Positions 34,653 through 44,307 of a stretch of 64,000 nt of DNA are shown piece after piece (position 1 is the first letter of the stretch; each line of letters starts with the position of its first letter). Both the position numbers and the translations under genes were made by a program. This DNA is from Ruminiclostridium cellobioparum subsp. termitidis CT1112. Lineage in GTDB: Bacteria > Bacillota > Clostridia > Acetivibrionales > DSM-1351. The stretch is from contig NZ_AORV01000026.1 in assembly GCF_000350485.1 (NCBI RefSeq), positions 1-64,000 of the forward strand. The letters are read 5' to 3'. The notes under the pieces are model-generated. The model worked only from the letters and a program-made list of their open reading frames with translations. It was not told the DNA's origin and searched no databases.

Positions 34653-36023
34653 TTATTTGTTGCTTGCCAAATAATTGTCCACTTCTCCCTGTATTACGTC
34701 ACCGATCTCCTGTGCCTTGCTGCCTGAGAAGATAGTCTGCATATTCGTCCTTACCACATCCATCAGAGCTGCCATTTTGTCATACTGTTCAATTTCTCCG
34801 ATCATGTTGACTGCAGAATTGTAGTATTCATTAAAACCGTTGGTAAGAGTATCTGCCGGTATGACTTCGCCGAAGGATACAGGATAAGTTCCGGAGCCTT
34901 TCTGCACTTCATAGAGTCCCTGCCAGTAATCCTGGGAAGAAAAATACTTCAGCACTTTTACAGTAGCATCATAATCCGCATCTCCGGGTTTTGAAGATAT
35001 TGCAAGAAAATCGTCCGGTCCGCCCATCCACATATCCTTGTTTTCCTGATGAGCCTCAAAATATGGGAATCCTTTACATACAATATCCTTTGCATTGGAA
35101 AATCCATTTATAGTTGCTATATTCCAGGAGCCGCTGAAGCAGATGGCAGCCTCACCGCTTTCCAGTTTCGCCAATTCCCCGTCTGCCGTATAGGCCAGGT
35201 TGTTTTTACCGAACACACCTTCATCATAGAGCTTCTTCATATAAGAAATCAGACTCACCGTATCTTTTCCGTTCCACTTCTCTTCTCCGCTGATCAGCCT
35301 GTCTTTCAGATCGGCCCCGTATACTTTCATTGACAATGCTGTTAAAAAGTGTCCTCCGCGGTAATTATCCTTTGCTCCAAACGCCATGGGAGTGATACCC
35401 TTCTCAATCAGTTTCGGAGCTGCTGCTTCAATCTGCTCCCAGGTCTCCGGGATCTGAATTCCCAACTTATCAAAAATAGCTTTATTATAAAAAGTGCAGA
35501 CACCGTACGGAGTTGTGGGAATTCCATAGATTCCTTCTATGCCGTAGGCACTGTAGTCAACAGGGCTAAACAGAGATTTCTTATAATTTTTTGTCCATTC
35601 GGGATCCTCTTTAAACAGCGGATCCAGGTCTGCAACAACTCCATTTTTCACATAGTCAATATTTGCTGCATAACCTAAAAAATTAAAGACTTCAATTGGA
35701 TTCCCCGATGCTACCGAGGTTTTGAACTTGGTATCCCTTGAATTTTCATCGGAAACCGAAATGTCCTGCAAATCAATATCCGGATTTTCCGACTTAAACT
35801 TTGCAACCCGGTCAATAAAATACTTTTCACGGACATTATCCGGATTGCTGTATCTTGTCAGGATACGAACTGCAACCTTCTCATTCCCTGCCTGGTTTTG
35901 TCCGCCTGCTGAAGCCTGCGAGCTGCCTCCGGCCCCGCTGTTGTTACCCGAACAGCCTGAAAACAGGCTCAAAACCATCGCCATAGCCATTAAAAACCCA
36001 ACTGCGTTCCTTTTTTTAACCAT
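34653..36023 (-). CDS. Sugar ABC transporter substrate-binding lipoprotein (CUT1 family 1)
   Basis: This 456-aa lipoprotein has a signal peptide with lipobox LFSGC, a Gly/Ser/Gln linker and a family 1 binding fold. Landmarks are ILTRYSNPDNVREKYF, YGIPTTPYGVCTFYNKAIFDKLGI (key part YGIPTTP...YNKAIFDKLG), and ISYMKKLYDEGVFG. ATG 36023 with GGGGGA upstream is preferred to starts at 36032 or 36044. It follows the two-component regulator genes and would feed the permeases. The oligosaccharide ligand cannot be told from sequence. Confidence 0.9.
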   Translation of the reverse strand: MVKKRNAVGFLMAMAMVLSLFSGCSGNNSGAGGSSQASAGGQNQAGNEKVAVRILTRYSNPDNVREKYFIDRVAKFKSENPDIDLQDISVSDENSRDTKFKTSVASGNPIEVFNFLGYAANIDYVKNGVVADLDPLFKEDPEWTKNYKKSLFSPVDYSAYGIEGIYGIPTTPYGVCTFYNKAIFDKLGIQIPETWEQIEAAAPKLIEKGITPMAFGAKDNYRGGHFLTALSMKVYGADLKDRLISGEEKWNGKDTVSLISYMKKLYDEGVFGKNNLAYTADGELAKLESGEAAICFSGSWNIATINGFSNAKDIVCKGFPYFEAHQENKDMWMGGPDDFLAISSKPGDADYDATVKVLKYFSSQDYWQGLYEVQKGSGTYPVSFGEVIPADTLTNGFNEYYNSAVNMIGEIEQYDKMAALMDVVRTNMQTIFSGSKAQEIGDVIQGEVDNYLASNK

Positions 36024-36212
36024 ATTATCCCCCATTCCTTTCATATACGGAATATTTCTCCCCGGTTACCGCCTTATATTACTCTGCTTAAAGTGTCTCG
36101 GCCAACCGGGTGTTTTCTTTATTTTATTCGAAAGGAATTAGAACCACCATGGAATTCTTTACGCTGTTTTTGTAAAAAATTAATGATAAAATCCATAAAA
36201 CCCATGTGATTT

Positions 36213-37826
36213 TTAGTCAAAATTATTAATTCTTATGACAGAAGAAGGTGATACCCCGAAATATTTTTTAAAGCACCTGCTGAAATAATATTCATCACTG
36301 TATCCCACCTGCTCCGCAGTGGATCTCACGTCCATACCTCTTGAACACAGTATTTCCTTTGCTTTTTCAAGCCTTATCATGGAAACATACTGTGTTACCG
36401 ACATACCCACGGCTTTTTTAAAGCTGCCGCTGAGATACGGAGGCGTAACATGCAGGTAATCGGATATATCAGTCAGGGTCAGCTCCTGATTCCAGTAGTT
36501 ATCCATAATGTATTGCTTAACTTTGTACACAAGCTCGATATTCTGCCCCCGTTTCCGGAAAAACTCCCTGCTTGCAATGATTTTTTCGGCAATACCGTAA
36601 AGCCAGGCATACATCCCATCAATACTTTTTATCCCCAAAAGAGCTGTCTCCAGATTACTGTACCCATCCATATATCCTTTAATGTCAAGGTTGGATTCGA
36701 AGGCTATTTCGGACAGTAAATAAAATATTTGCTTTACTGTTTGAGAGAACTCTGAATACCCAACCTTTTCCTCTCCGATATCACTGAATATCTTCTTCAG
36801 CTTCCTTGCCGTTTCTTCAAGCCCGCCGCTCTCCACCTCCCGTCTCAGCTCACCCTTCTGTGCTGAGGAAATCCGGAATTTCTTTTCTAAAAATGGCAGC
36901 AGCATGCCGTATTCCAATACTTTCTCTTCATGCATCATTGTGTTTTGCAGTGCTGTAAGTGCTTCTTCGTAGCCATCTGAAACTATTTCCGTGCTTTTCA
37001 CTTCCCTGCTTATTCCGGCTCTGACACAGGCATACTCCGTCCCTTCCATACCGGAACAGACCGGCTTAAACAGTTCCATGCACCTTTGGGGCTGCATCAG
37101 AGAAGGGTTTTCTGAGATATCTATAAATAAAATGATACAATCGTCCAGCACATCATAAAGGGTTATAATATTCTGCAGCCCGGGCATCTTTCCGGTCAAA
37201 AATTGCAGCATTCTGTCCAATTCCTGTTTTATATTCAATTCACTGTCCTGATCTTTTTCTATTTTTATCACAACAACACGATACCCGTTGTGTAACCGGA
37301 CTCCCTGCTGCTCAAGCTTTTCTTTCAATTCGTCTTCCTCAATGCCGATTCTGGCATGGAACAGATCACTGAAGAACTTACATTTCAAAAACAGGTTGAT
37401 ATGGTCCCTGCTTTCTTTCAGATTGAGCATGGTTCTTTCCCTTTCCTGCTCCTTATCCATTTTATTGGCCAGTTTCCCGAGTGTGGCGGAAAACTCCGCC
37501 TCATCCAATGGTTTCAGTATGTAGTAATATACTCCCTCCGCCATTGCTTCCTTTGCATATTCAAAATTACTATGACCGGTCAGAAAAATGACTTCAATCG
37601 GATAATTCCGTCTGCGTATTTCCCGTACAAGCTCAATACCATTCATATCAGGCATTGCAATGTCCACAATGGCAACATCTATCGCTTCCCTTTCCAGAAT
37701 TTCCAGGGCATCAGGACCGTTACCGGCTTCACTCACCACCTGGTATCCCCATGACTCCCAGTCAAAACCAAAGATAATCCGTTTTCTTATCAACGTTTCA
37801 TCATCAACAACCAGCACTTTATACAT
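36213..37826 (-). CDS. YesN-type response regulator with AraC DNA-binding domain
   Basis: This 537-aa protein has an N-terminal receiver domain (about residues 1-120) with MYKVLVVDDETLIRKRI, phosphoacceptor Asp in VDIAMPDMNG and the Lys in LKPLDE. A linker domain follows, and an AraC helix-turn-helix pair ends the protein (about 430-535, TLTDISDYLHVTPPYLSGSFKK, key parts LTDISDYLHV and STAEQVGYSDEYYFSRCFKKYFG). ATG 37826 has GGAGGAA upstream. It is paired with the kinase gene 41 nt upstream and probably activates the sugar operon that follows. Confidence 0.9.
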   Translation of the reverse strand: MYKVLVVDDETLIRKRIIFGFDWESWGYQVVSEAGNGPDALEILEREAIDVAIVDIAMPDMNGIELVREIRRRNYPIEVIFLTGHSNFEYAKEAMAEGVYYYILKPLDEAEFSATLGKLANKMDKEQERERTMLNLKESRDHINLFLKCKFFSDLFHARIGIEEDELKEKLEQQGVRLHNGYRVVVIKIEKDQDSELNIKQELDRMLQFLTGKMPGLQNIITLYDVLDDCIILFIDISENPSLMQPQRCMELFKPVCSGMEGTEYACVRAGISREVKSTEIVSDGYEEALTALQNTMMHEEKVLEYGMLLPFLEKKFRISSAQKGELRREVESGGLEETARKLKKIFSDIGEEKVGYSEFSQTVKQIFYLLSEIAFESNLDIKGYMDGYSNLETALLGIKSIDGMYAWLYGIAEKIIASREFFRKRGQNIELVYKVKQYIMDNYWNQELTLTDISDYLHVTPPYLSGSFKKAVGMSVTQYVSMIRLEKAKEILCSRGMDVRSTAEQVGYSDEYYFSRCFKKYFGVSPSSVIRINNFD

Positions 37827-37867
37827 TTCAGTTCCTCCGCTCCCGTATCCGGGTATAGTCAAAACTT

Positions 37868-39655
37868 CTACTGCATAGGGAGCAGTATCTCAACTTCCGT
37901 CCCCATACTTTCTTCACTTTGAATAGAAAGACCATAATCTTCTCCGAAATGAAGCCTGATTCTTTCCTGTGTATTTTTAAGGCCGAAGCTGTCCATGTGA
38001 TATTCTTCTTCCCTGCCTTCATGGATACTTTCCAGAGTTTTTGCACTGATCCCGTTTCCATTATCTGAAATACGAATCCTAATTTTGTTTTCAGCTTCCG
38101 ATACCAAAATTCTGATTTCTCCGTTCCGCCCGCTCCCTATGATCCCGTGGTGGACCGCATTTTCCAGAATAGGCTGCAGTGTCAGCTTGTTGATATGGTA
38201 TTTTTTAAGCTCTTCGGCACAATGAATCTTATAGGTGAAGGTATTTGAATGACAGATTTGCATGATATCAAGATAGTTTTTTGCAATATCCAATTCTTCC
38301 GAAATCGGTATTATATCTTTGCCTTTATTCAGTACACCCCTATAAAAGGCGGACAGCAGCTGTACAGTTTTTATTGCAAGTTTTTTTTCATTAATTACAA
38401 TCAGACCGCAGATACTCTCCAGAATGTTATAGAAAAAATGCGGTGTCATCTGCATCTGAATCAATGACAATTCCGATTCTCTTTTTTTCTGTTCGGTTGT
38501 TACAATTTTCTCCATAAGTTCATTGGTCTTATCGATCATCCTGTTAAATTCCACGGCAAGGGTTCCGATTTCCCCTCCATATTGTATTCTTATGCGCTGT
38601 TCATAATTTCCCTTTCCAATGTCATGAATCGTTCTGGTGATCAGCCCTAAAGGCTTTATTATGGACAGGATCAGAATACGGGAAAGAAATGATGCAATAA
38701 CCAGCAGTATTAAGCCGATTACTATATCTACGACAGAAAATATATGTAAATCCCTCAAATATACATCCATTGGGATTGTACAAACTATTGACCAATCCAG
38801 CATGGAATATTTTTTTGTCATATACAACAATTTGTTCTGCTGGTCTATATGCTTTTTTTTATCATTAAAGTTTTTATACCAATTTTCACCGGAAAAATTT
38901 TTATACCGAAGGTCTGGGTTTTCGCTTGAAATTACCATACCGCTGCTGTCCAGAATAAAAATATCCATCCCGTTCTGGGCAAGTGTTTTATACAGCTTGA
39001 AAATACTGTCTGTGCTCAGCTCCATTTCCATTGCCCCTATGAGTTTTCCGCTGCTGCCGTCATAAACCTTGTGCAGATAACTGATGCAGTCTTCCTCTGC
39101 ACCTTTAGTCCCGAAAAGCCACGGACTTTTATGCAGTGTAACCCACTCGGCATCTTCTTTGGATGAGGAAAGAAAATCAAGCATTATTTTCTTTTGTATT
39201 TGGAAATTTTTATCCTGAATTGCCATATTGACCGGGGCATATGCATTTGCATTCAAGTCGTAAAATATAATCGTACGGTATATATCATCCGAAACAAAAA
39301 TACTTTTCATTGTTTCCTGAATAAGCCTGTATATCCGATACTGTTCGGAAGAATCGGCATTCAAGGTTTTGTTGGCTCCTTTTAACAAGTCCTGGCAGGG
39401 ACCGCTGGCAAGTACAAGAATAGAATCACTTTTTACCCTCTGAAAAAACAGATCCATTTTTTCGGAAACCGTGGTAAGATCCTTTTGAGTATTTAATTCT
39501 GTTTTAATTGAAAGTTGATATCTCATGATGTTATAAGTACTTATCATGAAAATTATGACCGTAACGATAATTATGATTACCATCACTGTAGAAATTCTCT
39601 GACCGATAGAGCTGAAATACAGTTTTCGTTTTATAATCTCCGTAAGCTTTTTCAT
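37868..39655 (-). CDS. YesM-type sensor histidine kinase
   Basis: This 595-aa membrane kinase has an N-terminal helix (about 20-42), an extracytoplasmic sensor region (about 45-295), a second helix (about 300-320) and HAMP (about 325-375). A His_kinase domain has the phosphoacceptor His in MTPHFFYNILESI. The ATP-binding domain has LQPILENAVHHGI, ISDNGNGI and FGLKNTQERI. ATG 39655 has AAAGGA upstream; earlier in-frame starts lack a ribosome site. It senses an extracellular signal, probably a sugar or the loaded binding protein. Confidence 0.9.
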   Translation of the reverse strand: MKKLTEIIKRKLYFSSIGQRISTVMVIIIIVTVIIFMISTYNIMRYQLSIKTELNTQKDLTTVSEKMDLFFQRVKSDSILVLASGPCQDLLKGANKTLNADSSEQYRIYRLIQETMKSIFVSDDIYRTIIFYDLNANAYAPVNMAIQDKNFQIQKKIMLDFLSSSKEDAEWVTLHKSPWLFGTKGAEEDCISYLHKVYDGSSGKLIGAMEMELSTDSIFKLYKTLAQNGMDIFILDSSGMVISSENPDLRYKNFSGENWYKNFNDKKKHIDQQNKLLYMTKKYSMLDWSIVCTIPMDVYLRDLHIFSVVDIVIGLILLVIASFLSRILILSIIKPLGLITRTIHDIGKGNYEQRIRIQYGGEIGTLAVEFNRMIDKTNELMEKIVTTEQKKRESELSLIQMQMTPHFFYNILESICGLIVINEKKLAIKTVQLLSAFYRGVLNKGKDIIPISEELDIAKNYLDIMQICHSNTFTYKIHCAEELKKYHINKLTLQPILENAVHHGIIGSGRNGEIRILVSEAENKIRIRISDNGNGISAKTLESIHEGREEEYHMDSFGLKNTQERIRLHFGEDYGLSIQSEESMGTEVEILLPMQ

Positions 39656-39813
39656 AGATATCATTCCTTTCGCTGTGTTTAAATCACAAAAAAAGACAAA
39701 CATACCCAATCTATGGTCTGACCATGTATTTTTACTCTGCGGCAATTACGTCTATTAAATACTCTAAATAAATAGTATACATAATAACTATTATACATGC
39801 AGATGAAATATTA

Positions 39814-40458
39814 TCAATGCTCAAACTGCCCTGCTCCGATCAGTATCCTTATTCCGAGAATGACAAACCAGGCCGGAAAAAATAACTGGGAAACAAATGC
39901 CATAGCTGTTCCGAGCAGCCAGGGATAAGCTCCGATTAAATCAAATATTCCTGCCAGAAATCCAAAATTTGCTGCAGGCTTTCCAAGCACACTTTTTCTT
40001 ATTGCAAAACTCAATATGATGGTGGCCGCACTCAGTATGATAGCTGTACAGTGCATGCCTCCATAGTAGATACTGATTATCAGCTTATAGATATCAGGTG
40101 ATAATTCAATATTATACACCGGGTATACCAATCGTCCCAGAATAATGACCAGCATTATATTTACCGGTATAATTGTAACCAGAAGACCGCAGCCAACCAA
40201 TGTCTTGATTCTGTCGGCTCGCACCAATATCCTGTACAGTGCAGCTATGGAAGGAATCATTAATAAAGTGGCAAAGAAAAACACTTCGTCAGCCATTGCG
40301 ATGTTGAACCGCCAATCGGCCAGCCATGCCATCAGCTCCGCATCCACCGACGGTGGAGCAGGTAAAGGTAAAAGAAACAGGTATTGGACAAAAAAGAGAA
40401 CTCCAGAAATAATCAATGAAATTCCACCAACTTTAATAATACCGGGCTTTTGTTTCAT
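39814..40458 (-). CDS. Six-helix membrane protein of unknown function (DUF4386-like)
   Basis: This 214-aa protein has about six membrane segments (first: GISLIISGVLFFVQYLFLLPL, key part ISGVLFFVQYLF). It has no catalytic motif I recognise. The general layout, with a short N-terminus and an extracellular loop after helix 1, resembles DUF4386-type proteins. AAGGAGGAG precedes the ATG at 40458. It is divergent from the aldolase gene and does not share an operon with its minus-strand neighbours. Confidence 0.7.
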   Translation of the reverse strand: MKQKPGIIKVGGISLIISGVLFFVQYLFLLPLPAPPSVDAELMAWLADWRFNIAMADEVFFFATLLMIPSIAALYRILVRADRIKTLVGCGLLVTIIPVNIMLVIILGRLVYPVYNIELSPDIYKLIISIYYGGMHCTAIILSAATIILSFAIRKSVLGKPAANFGFLAGIFDLIGAYPWLLGTAMAFVSQLFFPAWFVILGIRILIGAGQFEH

Positions 40459-40558
40459 AGGCTCCTCCTTAATACAAATTAATTACTTTCTATTTTAACG
40501 CGATCCATGTGTGTAGTATACACTTTTGTCCATACCCGATATTTTGTTAAACGGGAAA

Positions 40559-40588
40559 CTGTATACAGGTGTGCAAACGTGCTATAAT
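40559..40588 (+). promoter_or_regulatory. Extended -10 promoter of the aldolase gene with a palindrome
   Basis: TGCTATAAT (40580-40588) is an extended -10 element. CTGTATACAG (40559-40568) is a perfect palindrome at the -35 position, which itself is weak. A related AGTATACACT occurs at 40516-40525. The palindromes may bind a regulator (inference). Confidence 0.5.
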
Positions 40589-40634
40589 TAGCTTAAGAGT
40601 CATTTTATTTTTTTCGTAGAAAGGAGATTTTTTA

Positions 40635-41522
40635 ATGAATAAGGTGCAAATGGATCGAATCCGTACAGGAAAAGGCTTTATTGCTGCCCTGGATCAGAGC
40701 GGCGGAAGTACTCCAAAAGCACTTCTTCAATATGGAATCAAGGAAGACAGCTATTCCAATGAGGAAGAAATGTTTAATTTAGTGCATGATATGAGAAAAC
40801 GGATTATAACAAGTCCCGAATTTACTTCAGAGTATATCTTGGGCGCCATTTTATTTGAGAACACAATGGACCGCACCATTAACAATCAATTTACTGCTGA
40901 TTACCTTTGGGAGAAGAAGGGCATCGTTCCTTTTTTAAAGGTTGACAAAGGACTGACCGCGATTGAGAATGGTGTTCAACTTATGAAGCCAATCCCGGAT
41001 TTGGACAATCTTTTAAAGCGGGCTGTTGAAAAGAACATTTTCGGAACCAAAATGCGCTCTGTTATTAAAGAGGCCAACTGCGAAGGAATAAAAAAGGTGG
41101 TCAGGCAACAGTTCGATATTGGTAAACGGATCATTGAGGCCGGGCTGGTTCCAATTATTGAACCCGAGGTGGATATTCACAGTCCGGATAAGGAAGAATC
41201 GGAAAAAATATTAAAATACGAGATTTTCAATCAATTGTCCAGCCTTGGACAGGATGAGAAAATCATGCTTAAGCTATCCATACCAACAAAAGATAATTTC
41301 TTCAGCGATTTGGTGAATGATTCCCATATTGCGCGGGTTGTGGCTTTGTCCGGGGGATATACCCAAAGGGAAGCAAATGAAAGGTTAGCACGTAACCAAG
41401 GGCTGATCGCCAGCTTCTCGCGTGCTCTGTCCCAAGGCCTGACAGCTCAGCAAACGGATGAAGAATTTAATGCCATGTTGTCAAACTCCATTAAAGCCAT
41501 TTATGCGGCATCAATTACATAA
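40635..41522 (+). CDS. fda: Fructose-bisphosphate aldolase class I
   Basis: This 295-aa glycolytic enzyme splits fructose 1,6-bisphosphate through a Schiff-base Lys. Class I landmarks are [17 protein letters not shown] near the start, [37 protein letters not shown]-like [12 protein letters not shown], and LKLSIP (Schiff-base Lys region), then [10 protein letters not shown]. Length matches bacterial class I enzymes. AAAGGAG precedes the ATG. It is monocistronic, with its own promoter and a strong terminator. Confidence 0.92.
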   Translation: MNKVQMDRIRTGKGFIAALDQSGGSTPKALLQYGIKEDSYSNEEEMFNLVHDMRKRIITSPEFTSEYILGAILFENTMDRTINNQFTADYLWEKKGIVPFLKVDKGLTAIENGVQLMKPIPDLDNLLKRAVEKNIFGTKMRSVIKEANCEGIKKVVRQQFDIGKRIIEAGLVPIIEPEVDIHSPDKEESEKILKYEIFNQLSSLGQDEKIMLKLSIPTKDNFFSDLVNDSHIARVVALSGGYTQREANERLARNQGLIASFSRALSQGLTAQQTDEEFNAMLSNSIKAIYAASIT

Positions 41523-41532
41523 TGGTTCCACT

Positions 41533-41568
41533 GGCGCTCCCCCTCTATTCAAATAGAAGGGGAGCGCC
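41533..41568. terminator. Two-way terminator between aldolase and zinc-binding-protein genes
   Basis: GGCGCTCCCC (41533-41542) pairs with GGGGAGCGCC (41559-41568), with an inner TCTATT/AATAGA stem. It lies between convergent genes. Confidence 0.85.
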
Positions 41569-41574
41569 GGCATT

Positions 41575-42489
41575 TTACTTCAAACTATCATAAATCTTGG
41601 ATAAATTATCTGTCATCCGATCCAAATATGTCATATCATTCTCGCTGCTCTCAATAGTATAGATAGTTTCTACTTTTGCGCCAACTTCATTGGCCAGCGT
41701 TTTGGAAACGTCCGGGCTTGCCATTTCTTCGGCAAAAATAGTGGTTACCTTGTTTTCCCTGCAATATTCTACAAGCTCGGTCAATTGCTGTGCACTGGGC
41801 TCGCCCTCTGCAAAAGTGTCTTCCACGCTGTTCTGCTCCAGGCCAAAATCCCTGCAGAGATAACCAAAGGCGGCATGTCCTGCCACAAAGCTCTTTTTAT
41901 TTGCAGACTGAAATTTTTCATTATATTCGTCATAAAGCTTCTCCAGTTGTGAGATAAAATCATTACAGTTCTTTTCATAATAATCTTTATTGGACGGGTC
42001 TTCATTGACCAGGGCGTCCTTGATATTTTTGACCTGGAGTTCGGCACCCTTCAAGCTAAGCCAGATATGAGGGTCATATTGCCCGTGTTCTTCGATTTCC
42101 TCAGGATCGGTGTTCTTAATCGCATCAGCCCCTTTGGACGCTTCCACTGCAATCAGCTTCGCATTATCAGCAGCTTTGATTGCTTCCTCCGTCCAGGCTT
42201 CCATTCCCAAGCCGCTGTACACAAAAACACTGGCTGTGCTGAGTCCGGCAAGATCCTGGGCTTTCGGCTCAAAATCATGTGGTTCGGTACCGGCGGGTAT
42301 AATAGTCGAAATTTCTACCTTGTCCTTTCCAACCGCCGAAACAAACTCCTTCATTGCATCAAAGGTAACAGAAACTTTTATCTTGCTTTCTCCGTTATTA
42401 TCTGCTTTATTATCGTTATTGCTGCCGCACGCCGAAAAGCTCACAACAGTAATCAGGCATAGCAGCATCGCAGCCCATCTTTTTAACAT
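41575..42489 (-). CDS. znuA: Zinc ABC transporter substrate-binding lipoprotein (ZnuA/AdcA type)
   Basis: This 304-aa lipoprotein has lipobox FSACG and the cluster A-I metal-binding fold. Likely zinc ligands lie in GTEPHDFEP (His), HGQYDPHIWLSL (His), FVAGHAAFGYL (His) and FAEEMASPD (Glu/Asp). A short acidic-His stretch EEIEEHG precedes the second His. ATG 42489 has GGAGG upstream; the frame runs to 42525 without one. It is divergent from the ATPase and permease genes and has a palindrome in its promoter region. Manganese is an alternative, but the linked Zur-type regulator favours zinc. Confidence 0.88.
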   Translation of the reverse strand: MLKRWAAMLLCLITVVSFSACGSNNDNKADNNGESKIKVSVTFDAMKEFVSAVGKDKVEISTIIPAGTEPHDFEPKAQDLAGLSTASVFVYSGLGMEAWTEEAIKAADNAKLIAVEASKGADAIKNTDPEEIEEHGQYDPHIWLSLKGAELQVKNIKDALVNEDPSNKDYYEKNCNDFISQLEKLYDEYNEKFQSANKKSFVAGHAAFGYLCRDFGLEQNSVEDTFAEGEPSAQQLTELVEYCRENKVTTIFAEEMASPDVSKTLANEVGAKVETIYTIESSENDMTYLDRMTDNLSKIYDSLK

Positions 42490-42514
42490 TTTATCAACCT
42501 CCAAATTCAATACT

Positions 42515-42574
42515 TGCAAATGCATCCCATTTGCATCTATAATATATGATAGTGTTCAAGGATTTTTTTGTCAA
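42515..42574 (-). promoter_or_regulatory. Promoter and candidate metal operator of the zinc-binding-protein gene
   Basis: TTGACA (42569-42574, minus) and TATCAT (42546-42551) are 17 nt apart. Just downstream, a palindrome at 42515-42535 has perfect 8-bp arms TGCAAATG and CATTTGCA separated by 5 nt. Related GCATTTGTA and GCATTTACG occur at about 42588 and 44200, near the two other genes of the locus. Zur binding is inferred. Confidence 0.6.
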
Positions 42575-42636
42575 GTGCGAATAATATGCATTTGTAATAA
42601 ACATATTTTTCAGGTTACATCAGAAAGGGTGCTAAT

Positions 42637-43314
42637 ATGATTAAAGCAGAAGATTTATATTTTTCTTATACGGGTTCACCGCCATATGTACTGGACAATA
42701 TCAATCTGGAAATACGTGACGGTGAGTATGTATCGGTTGTGGGTGAAAACGGCAGCGGAAAAAGTACGCTGATGCGGTTGATACTAAAATTCATAAAACC
42801 CACAAGCGGAAGCATTGTGTCCCGTACAAAGAGAATCGGATATGTTCCGCAAAAAAATGATTTCTCCAACTCCAATTTTCCTATTACAGTATATGAAACA
42901 CTGAATTCTTACCGGAGGCTTTTAAAAATCAAAAACAAAAGCGTGATTGCTGAAAATCTTGAACAGGTTGGGATGTCCGGCTTTGCTCGCGCGCTGATGG
43001 GCACCCTCTCGGGAGGTCAGAGCCAAAAAATACTGATTGCCAGAGCATTGATGGGAAACCCTGACCTGCTGATACTGGATGAGCCCTCCACCGGAGTGGA
43101 TATTAACAGTCAACAAGAGGTCTATGGCTTTTTGAAAAAGATAAACCAGGAAAACGGTATTACCATTGTTTCGGTTGAACACAATCTGGACGCCGCCATT
43201 TCAAACTCAACACTGATTTACCATCTGAAGGATGGACAAGGGCATCTCTGCACCCCTGGGAAATATGCGGAAGAATTCTTGAAAAACAAGGGAAAGGTCG
43301 ATGACAATGCTTAA
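42637..43314 (+). CDS. znuC: Zinc ABC transporter ATP-binding protein
   Basis: This 225-aa ATPase has Walker A GENGSGKST (about residues 37-45), Q-loop VPQKNDFSNSNFPITVYE, signature LSGGQSQKILIARAL, Walker B LLILDEPSTGVD and H-loop VEHN. Its shape matches ZnuC/AdcC. AAAGGG precedes the ATG. It overlaps the permease gene by 14 nt. Confidence 0.92.
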   Translation: MIKAEDLYFSYTGSPPYVLDNINLEIRDGEYVSVVGENGSGKSTLMRLILKFIKPTSGSIVSRTKRIGYVPQKNDFSNSNFPITVYETLNSYRRLLKIKNKSVIAENLEQVGMSGFARALMGTLSGGQSQKILIARALMGNPDLLILDEPSTGVDINSQQEVYGFLKKINQENGITIVSVEHNLDAAISNSTLIYHLKDGQGHLCTPGKYAEEFLKNKGKVDDNA

Positions 43315-44122
43315 TTACAGCTTTATGCAAAATGCAATTTTCGTTTCAGTATTTATTTCCATTTTATGTCCCTGCATTGGCATCTTTTTGGTGCTACGCC
43401 GCTATTCAATGATAGGGGATACCTTATCCCATGCGTCGTTAGCCGGTATAACACTCGGGCTTATGTCCAATCAAAATCCCATACTTGGGGCATTTATCTT
43501 TACATCCCTCTGCGGCGCACTGATTGAATTCCTGCGCAGCTATTTCAAAAAGTACACCGATCTGATCCTCACCATCGTGCTCTCTTTGAGCGTGGGTACT
43601 GCCATTACCATCATCAGTTCCGGGAAACTGCATGCAAATGCGGATTCCTTCATGTTTGGAAGTATCCTGACCGTAACCCGGTTCGACATGATCATGGTGT
43701 TGATCCTCAGTGCTGTCTCGGTCCTGACGCTTATACTTTTATATCATCAGATGGTTTATATCGCATACGACGAGGAGGCCGCCAAAGTTGCAGGCGTGAA
43801 AGTCAGGTTGATCAACTATGTTTTTTCCATTCTTGTGGCCTCGGCAATATCCGTCTCCATCAGAATCGTAGGCGTACTGGTACTCAGTTCCATGATAGCT
43901 CTTCCTGTGGCCACTGCACTTCAGCTTGGAAAGGGATTTAAACATACCTTGATATTTTCAATTGTTTTCAGCATAATAGACATCATGCTGGGGCTGTTTA
44001 TTTCGTATTATCTCAATGTAGCCCCCGGAGGCTTTACCGCGCTTATTTCTGTTTTCGTACTTGTTCTGATCTTGATAATAAAAAAGATACAATCAAGCAT
44101 CAGCGTCGTACGCGGTAAATGA
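43301..44122 (+). CDS. znuB: Zinc ABC transporter permease
   Basis: This 273-aa ABC-3 family permease has about nine helices. Typical stretches are GIFLVLRRYSMIGDTLSHASLAG, key part RYSMIGDTLSHASLAG, and AYDEEAAKVAGVKV. The start ATG 43301 lies inside the end of the ATPase gene, so translation is probably coupled. It is the channel for metal ions delivered by the binding protein encoded at 41575. Confidence 0.92.
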   Translation: MTMLNYSFMQNAIFVSVFISILCPCIGIFLVLRRYSMIGDTLSHASLAGITLGLMSNQNPILGAFIFTSLCGALIEFLRSYFKKYTDLILTIVLSLSVGTAITIISSGKLHANADSFMFGSILTVTRFDMIMVLILSAVSVLTLILLYHQMVYIAYDEEAAKVAGVKVRLINYVFSILVASAISVSIRIVGVLVLSSMIALPVATALQLGKGFKHTLIFSIVFSIIDIMLGLFISYYLNVAPGGFTALISVFVLVLILIIKKIQSSISVVRGK

Positions 44123-44307
44123 CGCACATGTGCTGATAGCCTCATAAAGTTGACTTCTGTATATGGTCATTTTATAATAAAGATAAATGTGGATAGTATG
44201 CATTTACGCACTATATAAACCATATAAACAATATAAAAAGAAATGCCGATATGCTAAAGAAATTTTGAAGTATATGTTAATATGAATATATAAACGAGGT
44301 GAATATA

